Assembly: GCF_041052385.1 (NCBI RefSeq)
Contig: NZ_CP163439.1
Coordinates: 6,623,001-6,687,000, forward strand
From: Streptomyces sp. R28
GTDB lineage: Bacteria > Actinomycetota > Actinomycetes > Streptomycetales > Streptomycetaceae
DNA length: 64,000 nucleotides
Reading direction: 5' to 3'
Made by a program: the position numbers and the translations under genes. Below are positions 52,550-61,022 of the stretch, one piece after another. Numbering within the stretch: position 1 is the first letter of the stretch; the number at the start of each line of letters is the position of its first letter. Under the pieces are notes generated by a model, which was not told where the DNA came from, did no database searches, and was given only the letters and a program-made list of their open reading frames with translations.

Positions 52550-53374
52550 TTACAGCCGCCCCAGCACCTGCGCCAGCAGCGAGCCCATCTGCGTCGCCGA
52601 GTCGCGGCCCGCCTGCAGGACCTCCTCGTGGTTGAGGGGTTCGCCCGTCATGCCCGCCGCGAGGTTCGTCACCAGGGAGATGCCCAGGACCTCGGCGCCC
52701 GCCTCGCGCGCAGCGATCGCTTCGAGGACCGTCGACATGCCCACCAGGTCCGCGCCGATGACGCGGGCCATGCGGATCTCGGCCGGAGTCTCGTAGTGCG
52801 GGCCGGGGAACTGGGCGTAGACGCCCTCCTCCAGCGTGGGGTCGATCTCCTTGCACAGGGCGCGCAGGCGGGGGGAGTAGAGGTCGGTGAGGTCGACGAA
52901 GTTGGCGCCGACGATGGGGGAGGTGGCCGTGAGGTTGATGTGGTCGCTGATCAGGACCGGCTGGCCGGGGCGCATGCCTTCGCGCAGGCCGCCGCAGCCG
53001 TTGGTGAGCACGATCGTCTTGCAGCCGGCCGCGACCGCGGTGCGGACGCCGTGGGCCACGGCCGCCACGCCACGGCCCTCGTAGTAGTGGGTGCGGCCCA
53101 GGAAGACCAGGGCGCGCTTGTTGCCGATCTTGTACGAGCGGATCTTGCCGCCGTGCCCTTCCACCGCCGGCGGCGGGAAACCGGGCAGCTCGGTGACCTG
53201 GAACTCGGCATCGGGTGCGCCGAGGGCGTCCACGGCCGGCGCCCAGCCGGAGCCCATCACGAGGGCGACGTCGTGGGTCTCGGCGCCGGTGAGTTCGCGC
53301 AGGCGCGCGGCGGCGGCGTCGGCGGCGGCGTGGGGGTCGCCCTGGATGTCGTCCGGAAGAAGAGATGCGTTCAC
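52550..53374 (-). CDS. punA: Purine nucleoside phosphorylase
   Basis: A 274-residue trimeric-type phosphorylase cleaving (deoxy)inosine and guanosine to base plus (deoxy)ribose-1-phosphate. Motifs: phosphate loop VALVMGSGWAPAV, LGRTHYYEGRGVAAVAHGVR, TNGCGGLREGM, FPGPHYETPAEIRMARVIGAD and VGMSTVLEAIAAREAG. The GTG at 53374 follows TACCCT by seven bases, suggesting a leaderless transcript; the upstream frame would read through the operator. It works on the product of adenosine deaminase and is followed, beyond a repeat-rich gap, by the phosphomutase. Confidence 0.94.
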   Translation of the reverse strand: MNASLLPDDIQGDPHAAADAAAARLRELTGAETHDVALVMGSGWAPAVDALGAPDAEFQVTELPGFPPPAVEGHGGKIRSYKIGNKRALVFLGRTHYYEGRGVAAVAHGVRTAVAAGCKTIVLTNGCGGLREGMRPGQPVLISDHINLTATSPIVGANFVDLTDLYSPRLRALCKEIDPTLEEGVYAQFPGPHYETPAEIRMARVIGADLVGMSTVLEAIAAREAGAEVLGISLVTNLAAGMTGEPLNHEEVLQAGRDSATQMGSLLAQVLGRL

Positions 53375-53399
53375 GCGACTGAGGGTAGCCGGTTTGGGC

Positions 53400-53411
53400 C
53401 TACGCGCGTAG
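53400..53411 (-). promoter_or_regulatory. Nucleoside-regulon operator upstream of the purine nucleoside phosphorylase gene
   Basis: Perfect palindrome CTACGCGCGTAG within ATCTACGCGCGTAGG (minus strand). It ends 12 bases upstream of the -10-like TACCCT, so it covers the -35 region rather than the spacer. Confidence 0.76.
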
Positions 53412-53515
53412 ATGACAGAGCTCACGGGATGGCGATCGTTGTCTTGTCGTTTCCAACGAAAAGGTGCGATCGGTGGGGCCGGAGGGGATGGTGAGGTCGG
53501 TGAGGCCGGGGATGC

Positions 53516-53953
53516 TCAGCAGGGGCGCTTGCGCAGCTCCATCACGTAGTCATGCGGTGCGCCCGCCGACTCCGCCGCGTCCGCGACCTCGCCCAGGTAG
53601 CGGGCCGACGGCAGGCCGCCCTCGTAGGCGTTCAGCACGTACACCCAGGCCGACTCCTCGCCCTCCAGCGTGTCCACCCGTACCCGGAGCCGCCGGTAGA
53701 TGCCCAGGCCGACGCCCTCCCAGCGGTCCAGGGACTCCTCGTCCATCGGGGCGATTTCGTACAACGCGACGAAGACCTGCTCCTTCGGCTCCTCGACGAG
53801 CGTCGCCAGCGCGCCGTCCCAGCCCAGCTGCTCGCCCCCGAACGTCAGTCGCCACCCGTTCAGCCAGCCGGTGGCGCGCAGCGGCGAGTGCGGGGCGCGG
53901 CGGGTCATCAGCCGCGCGTCGAGATTGCCGGCGTACGCGGCGTAGAGCGACAT
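53516..53953 (-). CDS. Gamma-glutamylcyclotransferase-like protein
   Basis: A 145-residue AIG2/GGCT-fold protein. The N-terminal substrate loop reads LYAAYAGNLDARLM, close to the usual Y-x-A-Y-G-S-N-L with Ala-Gly replacing Gly-Ser, followed by GWLNGWRLTFGGEQLGWDG and a VALYEI strand. The catalytic Glu candidate is in MDEESLDRWEGVG. It may release 5-oxoproline from gamma-glutamyl peptides, but actinobacterial members are untested. ATG at 53953; divergent from the lpdA-like gene. Confidence 0.82.
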   Translation of the reverse strand: MSLYAAYAGNLDARLMTRRAPHSPLRATGWLNGWRLTFGGEQLGWDGALATLVEEPKEQVFVALYEIAPMDEESLDRWEGVGLGIYRRLRVRVDTLEGEESAWVYVLNAYEGGLPSARYLGEVADAAESAGAPHDYVMELRKRPC

Positions 53954-54049
53954 GCAGAGAGGGTACGGCAGGCGAATCGTCCTCCCCTCCCGTAACAGTG
54001 GTGTCTCGGGCGGGCCCCCGGGCAGTGGCACGGTGTGGCGTGCGGGACA

Positions 54050-55498
54050 ATGGAGTACGTGACTCGGATCGTGATCATCGGTGGCGGACCCGGCGGATAC
54101 GAGGCGGCCCTGGTGGCCGCCCAGCTCGGCGCGGAGGTGACCGTCGTCGACTGCGACGGTCTGGGCGGGGCGTCGGTGCTCACCGACTGCGTGCCGTCGA
54201 AGACTCTTATCGCCACGGCCGAGGTGATGACCACCTTCGATTCCTCCTACGAGGAACTGGGGATCATCGTCGCCGACGACACGCCGCACATCGACACGCC
54301 CGCACGGGTGGTGGGCGTCGACCTGGGCAAGGTCAACCGGCGTGTGAAGCGGCTCGCGCTCGCCCAGTCCCACGACATCACCGCCTCCGTCACGCGCGCC
54401 GGCGCCCGGGTCCTGCGCGGCCGCGGCCGGCTGGAGGGCATGCAGGCCCTCGACGGGTCGCGCAAGGTCGTGGTGCGGGCCGCGGACGGCACAGAGGAGA
54501 CGCTGGCCGCCGATGCGGTGCTGATCGCCACCGGCGGGCATCCTCGCGAGCTGCCGGACGCCCAGCCCGACGGTGAGCGCATCCTCAACTGGACCCAGGT
54601 CTACGACCTCACCGAACTGCCCGAGGAACTCATCGTGGTCGGCTCGGGCGTCACCGGTGCCGAGTTCGCCGGCGCCTACCAGGCGCTTGGGTCGCGCGTC
54701 ACCCTCGTGTCGTCGCGCGACCGCGTGCTGCCGGGCGAGGACCCGGACGCCGCGGCCGTCCTGGAGGACGTCTTCCGGCGGCGCGGCATGAACGTCATGG
54801 CCCGTTCGCGCGCCGCCGCCGCCAAGCGGGTCGGCGACCGGGTGGAGGTCACCCTCGCCGACGGGCGTGTCATCAGCGGCAGCCACTGCCTGATGGCCGT
54901 CGGCGCCATCCCGAACTCCGCGGGCATGGGCCTGGAGGAGGCCGGGGTCAAGCTGCGCGAGTCCGGGCACATCTGGACCGACAAGGTGTCCAGGACGACC
55001 GCGCCGGGCGTGTACGCCGCCGGTGACGTCACCGGTGTCTTTGCCCTCGCCTCGGTGGCGGCGATGCAGGGACGTATCGCCATGTACCACTTCCTCGGCG
55101 ACGCGGTGGCCCCGCTGAACCTGAAGACCGTCTCCTCCAACGTCTTCACCGACCCCGAGATCGCCACCGTCGGCTACTCCCAGGCTGACGTGGACGGGGG
55201 CAAGATCGACGCCCGCGTCGTCAAGCTGCCGCTGCTGCGCAACCCGCGCGCCAAGATGCAGGGCATCCGGGACGGCTTCGTCAAGATCTTCTGCCGTCCG
55301 GGTACGGGCATCGTGGTCGGCGGTGTGGTCGTGTCGCCGCGCGCTTCGGAACTGATCCACCCGATCTCGATCGCGGTCGACAACAATCTGACGGTCGAAC
55401 AGATCGCGAACGCCTTCACCGTGTACCCCTCCCTTTCGGGGTCGATCGCCGAGGTCGCACGGCAGCTGCACACGCGGAAGGCCGGCGACGAGATCTGA
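54050..55498 (+). CDS. lpdA: LpdA-type flavoprotein disulfide reductase / NAD(P)H quinone dehydrogenase
   Basis: A 482-residue member of the pyridine nucleotide-disulfide oxidoreductase family: FAD motif VIIGGGPGGYEAAL, NAD motif IVVGSGVTGAEFAGAY, GDVTG loop and dimerisation domain with HPISIAVDNNLTVEQ. The redox-active pair of true lipoamide dehydrogenases (C-x4-C) is not there; the site reads GGASVLTDCVPSKT with only the second Cys. This is the situation in mycobacterial LpdA, which acts as a quinone reductase. Start at ATG 54050; a GTG three codons on is possible. Monocistronic, with a small stem (55509-55535) after the stop. Confidence 0.9.
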   Translation: MEYVTRIVIIGGGPGGYEAALVAAQLGAEVTVVDCDGLGGASVLTDCVPSKTLIATAEVMTTFDSSYEELGIIVADDTPHIDTPARVVGVDLGKVNRRVKRLALAQSHDITASVTRAGARVLRGRGRLEGMQALDGSRKVVVRAADGTEETLAADAVLIATGGHPRELPDAQPDGERILNWTQVYDLTELPEELIVVGSGVTGAEFAGAYQALGSRVTLVSSRDRVLPGEDPDAAAVLEDVFRRRGMNVMARSRAAAAKRVGDRVEVTLADGRVISGSHCLMAVGAIPNSAGMGLEEAGVKLRESGHIWTDKVSRTTAPGVYAAGDVTGVFALASVAAMQGRIAMYHFLGDAVAPLNLKTVSSNVFTDPEIATVGYSQADVDGGKIDARVVKLPLLRNPRAKMQGIRDGFVKIFCRPGTGIVVGGVVVSPRASELIHPISIAVDNNLTVEQIANAFTVYPSLSGSIAEVARQLHTRKAGDEI

Positions 55499-55664
55499 CG
55501 GCCAAAACCAACTCCTCGCTGGTCACGGGGAGTTGTCGAGCATGCGTACGGCATAGGCGGCGGGACTAGGCCCTATATCACTTCTCGTCCTCACGTGCGA
55601 ACAACTTCTGTTATTCGGCGCAAACTGCTGAAACCAGACGGTCGTTGGGGTTACTGTCAGTTTC

Positions 55665-56615
55665 GTGTTCGCTGCAGAACGTCGCCAATTGATCCTCGAA
55701 ATGGTGCGAGCGAACGGGGCCGTGTCGCTCCGTGAGCTCGCCCGCGTCGTCCAGACCTCCGAAGTGACCGTACGGCGGGACGTGCGCGCACTGGAGGCAG
55801 AAGGACTCCTCGACCGCCGGCATGGCGGTGCGGTATTGCCGGGCGGGTTCACGCGGGAGTCCGGCTTTCCGCAGAAGTCACATCTCGCGACCGCCGAGAA
55901 GACGGCCATCGCCGACCTCGCCGCGAACTTCGTGGAAGAGGGCGAGGCGATCGTCGTCGGGGCGGGGACCACCACGCAGGAGCTGGCCCGCCGGCTCGCT
56001 CGCGTCCCCGGACTGACCGTCGTCACCAACTCCCTCCTGGTGGCACAGGCGTTGGCCCATGCCAACCGGGTCGAGGTCGTGATGACCGGCGGTACGCTCC
56101 GCGGTTCGAACTACGCGCTGGTGGGCAGCGGCGCCGAGCAGTCCCTGCAAGGGCTGCGGGTGTCTCGGGCCTTCATCTCCGGAAGCGGGCTCACCGCCGA
56201 GCGCGGGCTGTCCACGTCCAACATGCTCTCGGCGTCCGTGGACCGGGCGCTGGTGCAGGCGGCCGCGGAGGTCGTCGTCCTGGCCGACCACACGAAGCTC
56301 GGTACGGACACGATGTTCCAGACGGTGCCCACGGACGTCATCACGCGGCTCGTCACCGACGATCCGCCGGCCCACGACGACCGCGCCCACACCGAGTTGC
56401 AGGCCCTGGCCGATCAGGGGGTGCAGATCGCCGTGGCCGGGGCGACCGGGAGCCCGGGGGGTGACGAGGTCCCGGCGCGGCGTCGTGCCCTGCCGGGGCC
56501 CCGCCGGGGGCAGGCGCCGGGAGGGCCGGGGTTGCGGTCCGCTGCGACGGTGCTCGGGGAGCAGGGGCCGACGGAGCGGGAGCGGGCCCGGGTCGCGGAT
56601 CTGCGGCGGCGTTAG
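55665..56615 (+). CDS. DeoR-family transcriptional regulator
   Basis: A 316-residue regulator. The DeoR helix-turn-helix is NGAVSLRELARVVQTSEVTVRRD with ALEAEGLLDRRHGGAV; the effector domain has the sugar-phosphate-sensing pieces VGAGTTTQELARRL, TNSLLVAQAL, MTGGTLRGSNYALVG and VVVLADHTKLG. Typical members are about 255 residues; here an extra tail of about 60 residues is Gly/Pro/Arg-rich. GTG at 55665 with TACTGT ending seven bases upstream suggests a leaderless transcript. It is a candidate regulator of the neighbouring nucleoside genes because of its family and position, but its own promoter lacks the palindrome. Confidence 0.9.
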   Translation: MFAAERRQLILEMVRANGAVSLRELARVVQTSEVTVRRDVRALEAEGLLDRRHGGAVLPGGFTRESGFPQKSHLATAEKTAIADLAANFVEEGEAIVVGAGTTTQELARRLARVPGLTVVTNSLLVAQALAHANRVEVVMTGGTLRGSNYALVGSGAEQSLQGLRVSRAFISGSGLTAERGLSTSNMLSASVDRALVQAAAEVVVLADHTKLGTDTMFQTVPTDVITRLVTDDPPAHDDRAHTELQALADQGVQIAVAGATGSPGGDEVPARRRALPGPRRGQAPGGPGLRSAATVLGEQGPTERERARVADLRRR

Positions 56616-56721
56616 GTTCGCCCATTCACCGTAGGGCTAGGTGATGCTGCGCGAGTGCGGGTCGTGTGTGGCATGTCGCGCCCACGCGGCGGAGCCGCAG
56701 ATCAGACACAGCCCCGCGCCC

Positions 56722-57291
56722 CTAGGTGGGTTTCAGGCCCTGGAGTGTCAAGTGCAGGAGTCTGTCCGCCAAGTCCGGGTCCCCCGGCGTTTCCTCCGCC
56801 GCCAACGCGATCGCGTGCGTGAGCTGGAGGAGGTCGGCGATCGCCACGTCCTCCCGGACCGTGCCCACCGCCTGTGCGCGTGCCAGCAGCGCGCCGCCCG
56901 CCTCGCGGATCGGGCCGCTGCATCGGGCCAGGGCCGAGGTGTTGTCGTACGAGACGGACATCAGGGATCTGGCCAGGCCCCGGTACTCGCCCGCGTGCGT
57001 GACCATCTCGCGCAGCCACGTCACCAGTGCCGTGCAGGGCTCCGGGGCGTGCAGGAGTTCGTGGGAGCGGGTCAGCAGGTCGCCGACCGCGTCCTCGAAG
57101 ACCGCGCTCAACAAGGCGTCGCGGTTGGGGAAGTGGCGGTACAGCGTGCCGATTCCGACGCCCGCGCGGCGGGCCACGTCCTCCAGGGACGCGTCCGTGC
57201 CGTGCTCGGCGAAGGCGGAGCGGGCCTCGGTGAGCAGGCGCTCGTGGTTGCGGCGGGCATCGGCGCGCATGCCTGCCGGCGGCTGGGCCAT
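56722..57291 (-). CDS. TetR-family transcriptional regulator
   Basis: A 189-residue TetR-like protein: helix-turn-helix FAEHGTDASLEDVARRAGVG with IGTLYRHFPNRDALLSAVF. The C-terminal domain (ALVTWLREMVTHAGEYRGLA, DLLQLTHAIALAAEE) resembles the SbtR-like group. The ATG at 57291 is chosen with CAGGTG upstream; GTG at 57315 is in frame. No palindromic operator was recognised near it. It is co-directional with and downstream of nothing obviously related, so its target is unknown. Confidence 0.88.
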   Translation of the reverse strand: MAQPPAGMRADARRNHERLLTEARSAFAEHGTDASLEDVARRAGVGIGTLYRHFPNRDALLSAVFEDAVGDLLTRSHELLHAPEPCTALVTWLREMVTHAGEYRGLARSLMSVSYDNTSALARCSGPIREAGGALLARAQAVGTVREDVAIADLLQLTHAIALAAEETPGDPDLADRLLHLTLQGLKPT

Positions 57292-57450
57292 GGAGTTCAC
57301 CTGCCCTTCCTGCACTTGTTCCGTGGGTTCAGCATGCCACCGGCCAGTCGCCGTGGAGGGCGCGCTATCGGCCGGGTGCGGGCCGTGGATGGCTGGTCGC
57401 GCAGTTCCCCGCGCCCCTGAGGGGCGCTGCCCGCACCGGACGCCAGGAAC

Positions 57451-57492
57451 GAGGCGCCCGGTGGGCTGATCGCTCAGTCCGCCGGGCGCCTC
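57451..57492 (-). terminator. Terminator after the acyl-CoA carboxylase alpha subunit gene
   Basis: Arms GAGGCGCCCGGTGG and CCGCCGGGCGCCTC (one G-U) with a 14-base loop, 16 bases past the stop at 57508. Confidence 0.8.
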
Positions 57493-57507
57493 AGGACGTC
57501 GTACGAC

Positions 57508-59280
57508 TCAGTCCTTGATCTCGCAGATGGGGGCGCCGGAGGTGAGGGAGGCGCCGACCTCGGCGGACAGGCCCTTGACGGTGCCGGACTTGTGCGCGTT
57601 CAGAGGCTGTTCCATCTTCATCGCCTCGAGGACGACGATCAGGTCGCCTTCCTTGACTTCCTGGCCCTCTTCGACGGCGACCTTGACGATGGTGCCCTGC
57701 ATCGGAGAGGCGAGGGTGTCGCCGGAGGCCGCGGGGCCGGACTTCTTGGCCGCGCGCCGCTTGGGCTTGGCCCCGGCGGCCAGGCCGGTGCGGGCCAGGG
57801 TCATGCCGAGCGAGGCCGGCAGGGAGACCTCCAGGCGCTTGCCGCCGACCTCGACGACGACCGTCTCACGGCCGGCTTCCTCGTCGGCCTCGGTGTCGGC
57901 CGGGGCGGCGAAGGGCTTGATGTCGTTGACGAACTCGGTCTCGATCCAGCGGGTGTGGACCGTGAACGGCTCGTCGGAGCCGGTCAGTTCGGGGGCGAAG
58001 GCCGGGTCGGTGACCACCGCGCGGTGGAACGGGATGGCGGTGGCCATGCCCTCCACCTGGAACTCGGCCAGTGCGCGGGCGGCGCGCTGCAACGCCTGCT
58101 CGCGGGTGGCGCCGGTGACGATCAGCTTGGCCAGCAGGGAGTCCCAGGCCGGGCCGATCACACTGCCGGACTCCACGCCCGCGTCCAGGCGCACACCCGG
58201 ACCGGTCGGTGCGGAGAACGTGGTGACCGTGCCGGGGGCGGGCAGGAAGTTGCGGCCCGGGTCCTCGCCGTTGATGCGGAACTCGAAGGAGTGGCCGCGC
58301 AGCGGCGGGTCGTCGTAGCCGAGGGCCTCGCCGTCGGCGATGCGGAACATCTCCCGCACCAGGTCGATGCCGGCGACCTCCTCGGTGACCGGGTGCTCGA
58401 CCTGCAGGCGCGTGTTGACCTCCAGGAAGGAGATCGTGCCGTCCATGCCGACGAGGAACTCCACCGTGCCGGCACCGACGTAGCCGGCCTCCTTCAGGAT
58501 CGCCTTGGAGGAGGAGTACAGCTCGGCGACCTGCTCGTCGGACAGGAACGGCGCGGGGGCCTCCTCGACCAGCTTCTGGTGGCGGCGCTGCAGCGAGCAG
58601 TCACGGGTGGAGACGACGACCACGTTGCCGTGGGAGTCGGCCAGGCACTGGGTCTCCACGTGCCGGGGCTTGTCGAGGTAGCGCTCGACGAAGCACTCGC
58701 CACGCCCGAACGCGGCGACGGCCTCGCGCACCGCCGAGTCGTACAGCTCGGGCACCTCTTCCAGGGTGCGGGCGACCTTCAGGCCGCGTCCGCCACCACC
58801 GAAGGCGGCCTTGATGGCGATCGGCAGGCCGTGTTCCTCGGCGAACGCGACGACTTCCTCGGCCCCGGAGACGGGGTCGGGGGTGCCGGCCACGAGCGGG
58901 GCGCCGGCACGCTGGGCGATGTGCCGGGCGGCGACCTTGTCACCGAGGTCGCGGATGGCCTGCGGCGGCGGGCCGATCCAGATCAGGCCCGCGTCCAGGA
59001 CCGCCTGGGCGAAGTCGGCGTTCTCGGAAAGGAAGCCGTAGCCCGGGTGAATGGCGTCGGCGCCCGATTCACGCGCGGCGTTGAGGACCTTGCCGATGTC
59101 CAGGTAGCTGGATGCCGGAGTGTCACCGCCCAGGGCGAACGCCTCATCCGCGGCGCGGACATGCAGAGCGTCCCGGTCCGGGTCGGCATAGACGGCCACG
59201 CTCGCGATCCCGGCGTCCCGGCAGGCCCGGGCCACGCGGACAGCGATTTCGCCACGGTTGGCGATGAGCACCTTGCGCAC
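57508..59280 (-). CDS. accA: Acyl-CoA carboxylase alpha subunit (biotin carboxylase + biotin carrier)
   Basis: A 590-residue fusion. Residues 1-450 are biotin carboxylase (VRKVLIANRGEIAVRVARAC, ATP-grasp loop AFGGGGRGLKV, ECFVERYLDKPRHVETQ, FLEVNTRLQVEHPVTEE). A linker region with KPKRRAAKKSG follows, then the carrier domain with biotinyl-Lys in EAMKMEQPL near residue 555. It carboxylates biotin, which the beta subunit (62.4-64 kb) passes to acetyl- or propionyl-CoA for malonyl- and methylmalonyl-CoA supply. The GTG at 59280 is preceded by AAGGAGG; an in-frame start 18 codons upstream would overlap that site. The gene symbol varies among Streptomyces (accA1/accA2). Confidence 0.94.
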   Translation of the reverse strand: MRKVLIANRGEIAVRVARACRDAGIASVAVYADPDRDALHVRAADEAFALGGDTPASSYLDIGKVLNAARESGADAIHPGYGFLSENADFAQAVLDAGLIWIGPPPQAIRDLGDKVAARHIAQRAGAPLVAGTPDPVSGAEEVVAFAEEHGLPIAIKAAFGGGGRGLKVARTLEEVPELYDSAVREAVAAFGRGECFVERYLDKPRHVETQCLADSHGNVVVVSTRDCSLQRRHQKLVEEAPAPFLSDEQVAELYSSSKAILKEAGYVGAGTVEFLVGMDGTISFLEVNTRLQVEHPVTEEVAGIDLVREMFRIADGEALGYDDPPLRGHSFEFRINGEDPGRNFLPAPGTVTTFSAPTGPGVRLDAGVESGSVIGPAWDSLLAKLIVTGATREQALQRAARALAEFQVEGMATAIPFHRAVVTDPAFAPELTGSDEPFTVHTRWIETEFVNDIKPFAAPADTEADEEAGRETVVVEVGGKRLEVSLPASLGMTLARTGLAAGAKPKRRAAKKSGPAASGDTLASPMQGTIVKVAVEEGQEVKEGDLIVVLEAMKMEQPLNAHKSGTVKGLSAEVGASLTSGAPICEIKD

Positions 59281-59643
59281 GATTGAGGCTCCCTCCTTGA
59301 AACAAGCCGAGTTTAGGGACTGCCGACACGCCACATCGACCCGTCCCCAGTGGTGAGCTTGCCCACACGGAGCGTGATTCCAGGCTCGCTCGACCTGCGA
59401 AATCCCATGTCGCGCCTCGGCACGCAGGTCTCTTCCCCGAAACCCTAGCCCTCCGCTGTGGTCAAGGTCTCTGTCATCACGTGCTGCGGGCCACTCGGTT
59501 TCTTTGTGGAATCCCTACGAATGGCCCAATGATTCTTTGCTGTCGCCCGAACCCTTGTCCCGGGGTTTACCCGTTAGTAGCGTTCGCGATGTCTCGTACG
59601 TACTTGGGGTAACAGCGCGGAGCTCGGAAGTGGGTGGGGGCCG
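59281..59643. other. Divergent intergenic region, 363 bases
   Basis: No gene was found here. The left part carries the ribosome site of accA and presumably its promoter; the right part, from 59500, is AT-richer (CTTTGTGGAATCCCTACGAA, then CCCGTTAGTAGCG at 59570) and presumably holds the promoter of the membrane-protein gene at 59644. No palindromic operator stands out. Confidence 0.5.
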
Positions 59644-60150
59644 GTGGTACGCAGGCCGGTGGGGTGGGTGGTGGCGGTCGTGCTCTTCGCCGAGGGGCTC
59701 GGCATCGCGGCGGTGCAGTGGTTCCTCGGCGTTGTCGTCGACCGGCAGGACATGTCCCTTGCGGGGCTGGACCCTGACGTGATGTCGATGTCCTCGAAGA
59801 TCGGCGGCCTGGTCTTCGGCGCCTACTTCGCGCTGTGCGGGCTGGTCGCCCTGCTCGTGGCCGTGCGCGACCGCGCCCCGGCGGGCTTCGGGCGCATCCT
59901 GCTGATCAGCGCGGCCGTGGTGCACGGGCTGCTGGGCGCGTTCGCCTGGGGGCTGGTGGGCTGGACGGCGTTCTTGGTCATGGTCGTCGCACTCGGCCTG
60001 ATAGTGCTGCTGCTGATGACGTACGACGCCCAGGGCGCGCCCGCCTCCGAGGGGCCCGCGGACGCCGCTCCCGGTGGGGGCAAGGGCGGCGAGGGCTCCC
60101 TGGCGGGCGGTTCCCCGGTCACCCCTCCGCCGGCGCCCACAACTCCGTGA
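59644..60150 (+). CDS. Small multi-pass membrane protein of unknown function
   Basis: A 168-residue protein with four hydrophobic segments (beginning VGWVVAVVLFAEGLGIAAVQ, then GGLVFGAYFALCGLVALLVA, ISAAVVHGLLGAFAWGLV and FLVMVVALGLIVLLLMTY). A Pro/Gly/Ala-rich cytoplasmic or exposed tail of about 35 residues ends it. A GTG at 59644 follows GGTGGGGG. Its last 32 bases overlap the 3' end of maf on the other strand. Not recognised; similar small membrane proteins next to maf are common in Streptomyces. Confidence 0.75.
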   Translation: MVRRPVGWVVAVVLFAEGLGIAAVQWFLGVVVDRQDMSLAGLDPDVMSMSSKIGGLVFGAYFALCGLVALLVAVRDRAPAGFGRILLISAAVVHGLLGAFAWGLVGWTAFLVMVVALGLIVLLLMTYDAQGAPASEGPADAAPGGGKGGEGSLAGGSPVTPPPAPTTP

Positions 60151-60739
60151 TGCCGATGCCCAGTTGGCTCAGCAGCCGTCGTACCAGCGGCAGGCTGATG
60201 CCGATCACATTGCCGTGGTCGCCGTCGATGCCGTCGATGAACGGTGCCGAGCGGCCGTCCAGGGTGAACGCCCCGGCGACGTAGAGGGGTTCGCCGGAGG
60301 CGACGTACGCGGCGATCTCCTGGTCGGTCGGCTCGCCGAAGCGGACGACCGTGGAGGCCGTCGCGGAGGTGTACCGGCCGGTGGCGGTGTCGTAGACGCA
60401 GTGGCCGGTCTGGAGTGTGCCCGCGCGGCCGCGCATCGACTTCCAGCGGGCGGTGGCCTCCTCGGCGTCCGCCGGCTTGCCCAGGGCCTCGCCGTCCAGG
60501 TCGAGGACCGAGTCGCAGCCGATCACGATCGCGCCCTTGACCTCCGGCTTCGCCGCCACGACGGAGGCCTTCGCCTCGGCCAGGGCCAGCGCCAGCTCGG
60601 CGGGGGTGGGCGCGGTGACGGCGTCCTCGTCGACGCCGCTCACGATGACCTCGGGGTCCAGCCCGGCCTGGCGGAGCAGATTGAGCCGGGCGGGGGACTG
60701 GGAGGCGAGGACGAGTCGGCGGCGGGGCTGATCAGTCAT
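60119..60739 (-). CDS. maf: Maf-family nucleoside triphosphate pyrophosphatase
   Basis: A 206-residue Maf/HAM1-like enzyme that hydrolyses non-canonical or methylated nucleoside triphosphates. Signatures: LVLASQSPARLNLLRQAGLDPEV, IVIGCDSVLDLDGEALGKP, RGRAGTLQTGHCVYD and FIDGIDGDHGNVIGISLP. The middle block has an insertion typical of actinobacteria. ATG at 60739. It is followed on the same strand by nothing, converging with the membrane-protein gene; the small membrane protein gene lies 31 bases upstream. Confidence 0.93.
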   Translation of the reverse strand: MTDQPRRRLVLASQSPARLNLLRQAGLDPEVIVSGVDEDAVTAPTPAELALALAEAKASVVAAKPEVKGAIVIGCDSVLDLDGEALGKPADAEEATARWKSMRGRAGTLQTGHCVYDTATGRYTSATASTVVRFGEPTDQEIAAYVASGEPLYVAGAFTLDGRSAPFIDGIDGDHGNVIGISLPLVRRLLSQLGIGITELWAPAEG

Positions 60740-60770
60740 GCGGTCAGCGTATCGGCGCGCCCGGCGGGGC

Positions 60771-60908
60771 TCACCTCAGCCCGATCACGATCATCGCGAG
60801 CACCATGGCCAGCGCCATGAGAACACCCAGTCGCCGCAACATCTCCTGCGTGTCGCGCAGTTCCTTGGGCGGCTCGTTCTCGGGGTCGGACCACAGCATG
60901 CCTTCCAT
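60771..60908 (-). CDS. 45-residue single-pass membrane protein (MmpB-like)
   Basis: A short frame encoding a 45-residue protein: an acidic/amphipathic N-terminus (MLWSDPENEPPKELRDTQEM from the second Met), then one C-terminal membrane helix (LGVLMALAMVLAMIVIGLR). It lies 31 bases upstream of maf on the same strand, and I recall this gene as conserved at this place in Streptomyces, annotated as the morphogenic membrane protein MmpB; that name is from memory. ATG at 60908 is the first start; Met4 at 60899 has GGAAGG close before it. It shares an upstream region with the GDSL hydrolase gene. Confidence 0.75.
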   Translation of the reverse strand: MEGMLWSDPENEPPKELRDTQEMLRRLGVLMALAMVLAMIVIGLR

Positions 60909-60935
60909 CGTCGATCGGGGGTCCGGGGCGGCGCC

Positions 60936-60951
60936 TGAGTACGCATACTCA
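60936..60951. promoter_or_regulatory. Palindrome in the mmpB-like/GDSL divergent promoter region
   Basis: Inverted repeat TGAGTA-CGCA-TACTCA, 28 bases upstream of the small membrane protein ATG and 72 bases before the GDSL hydrolase. The surrounding stretch (60950-61000) is AT-rich, as expected for a divergent promoter. No known regulator motif is recognised. Confidence 0.55.
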
Positions 60952-61022
60952 ACTTTTCTCTAAACGGTGCTACGGTTCCATTAGCTAAAGGGTCTTCAGT
61001 TCCGTTTTGAGGATGTGCTGCC

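Noticed and set aside
57592..59286. Long plus-strand open frame opposite the acyl-CoA carboxylase alpha gene
   Set aside because: Typical antisense shadow; the minus strand encodes an unmistakable biotin carboxylase.
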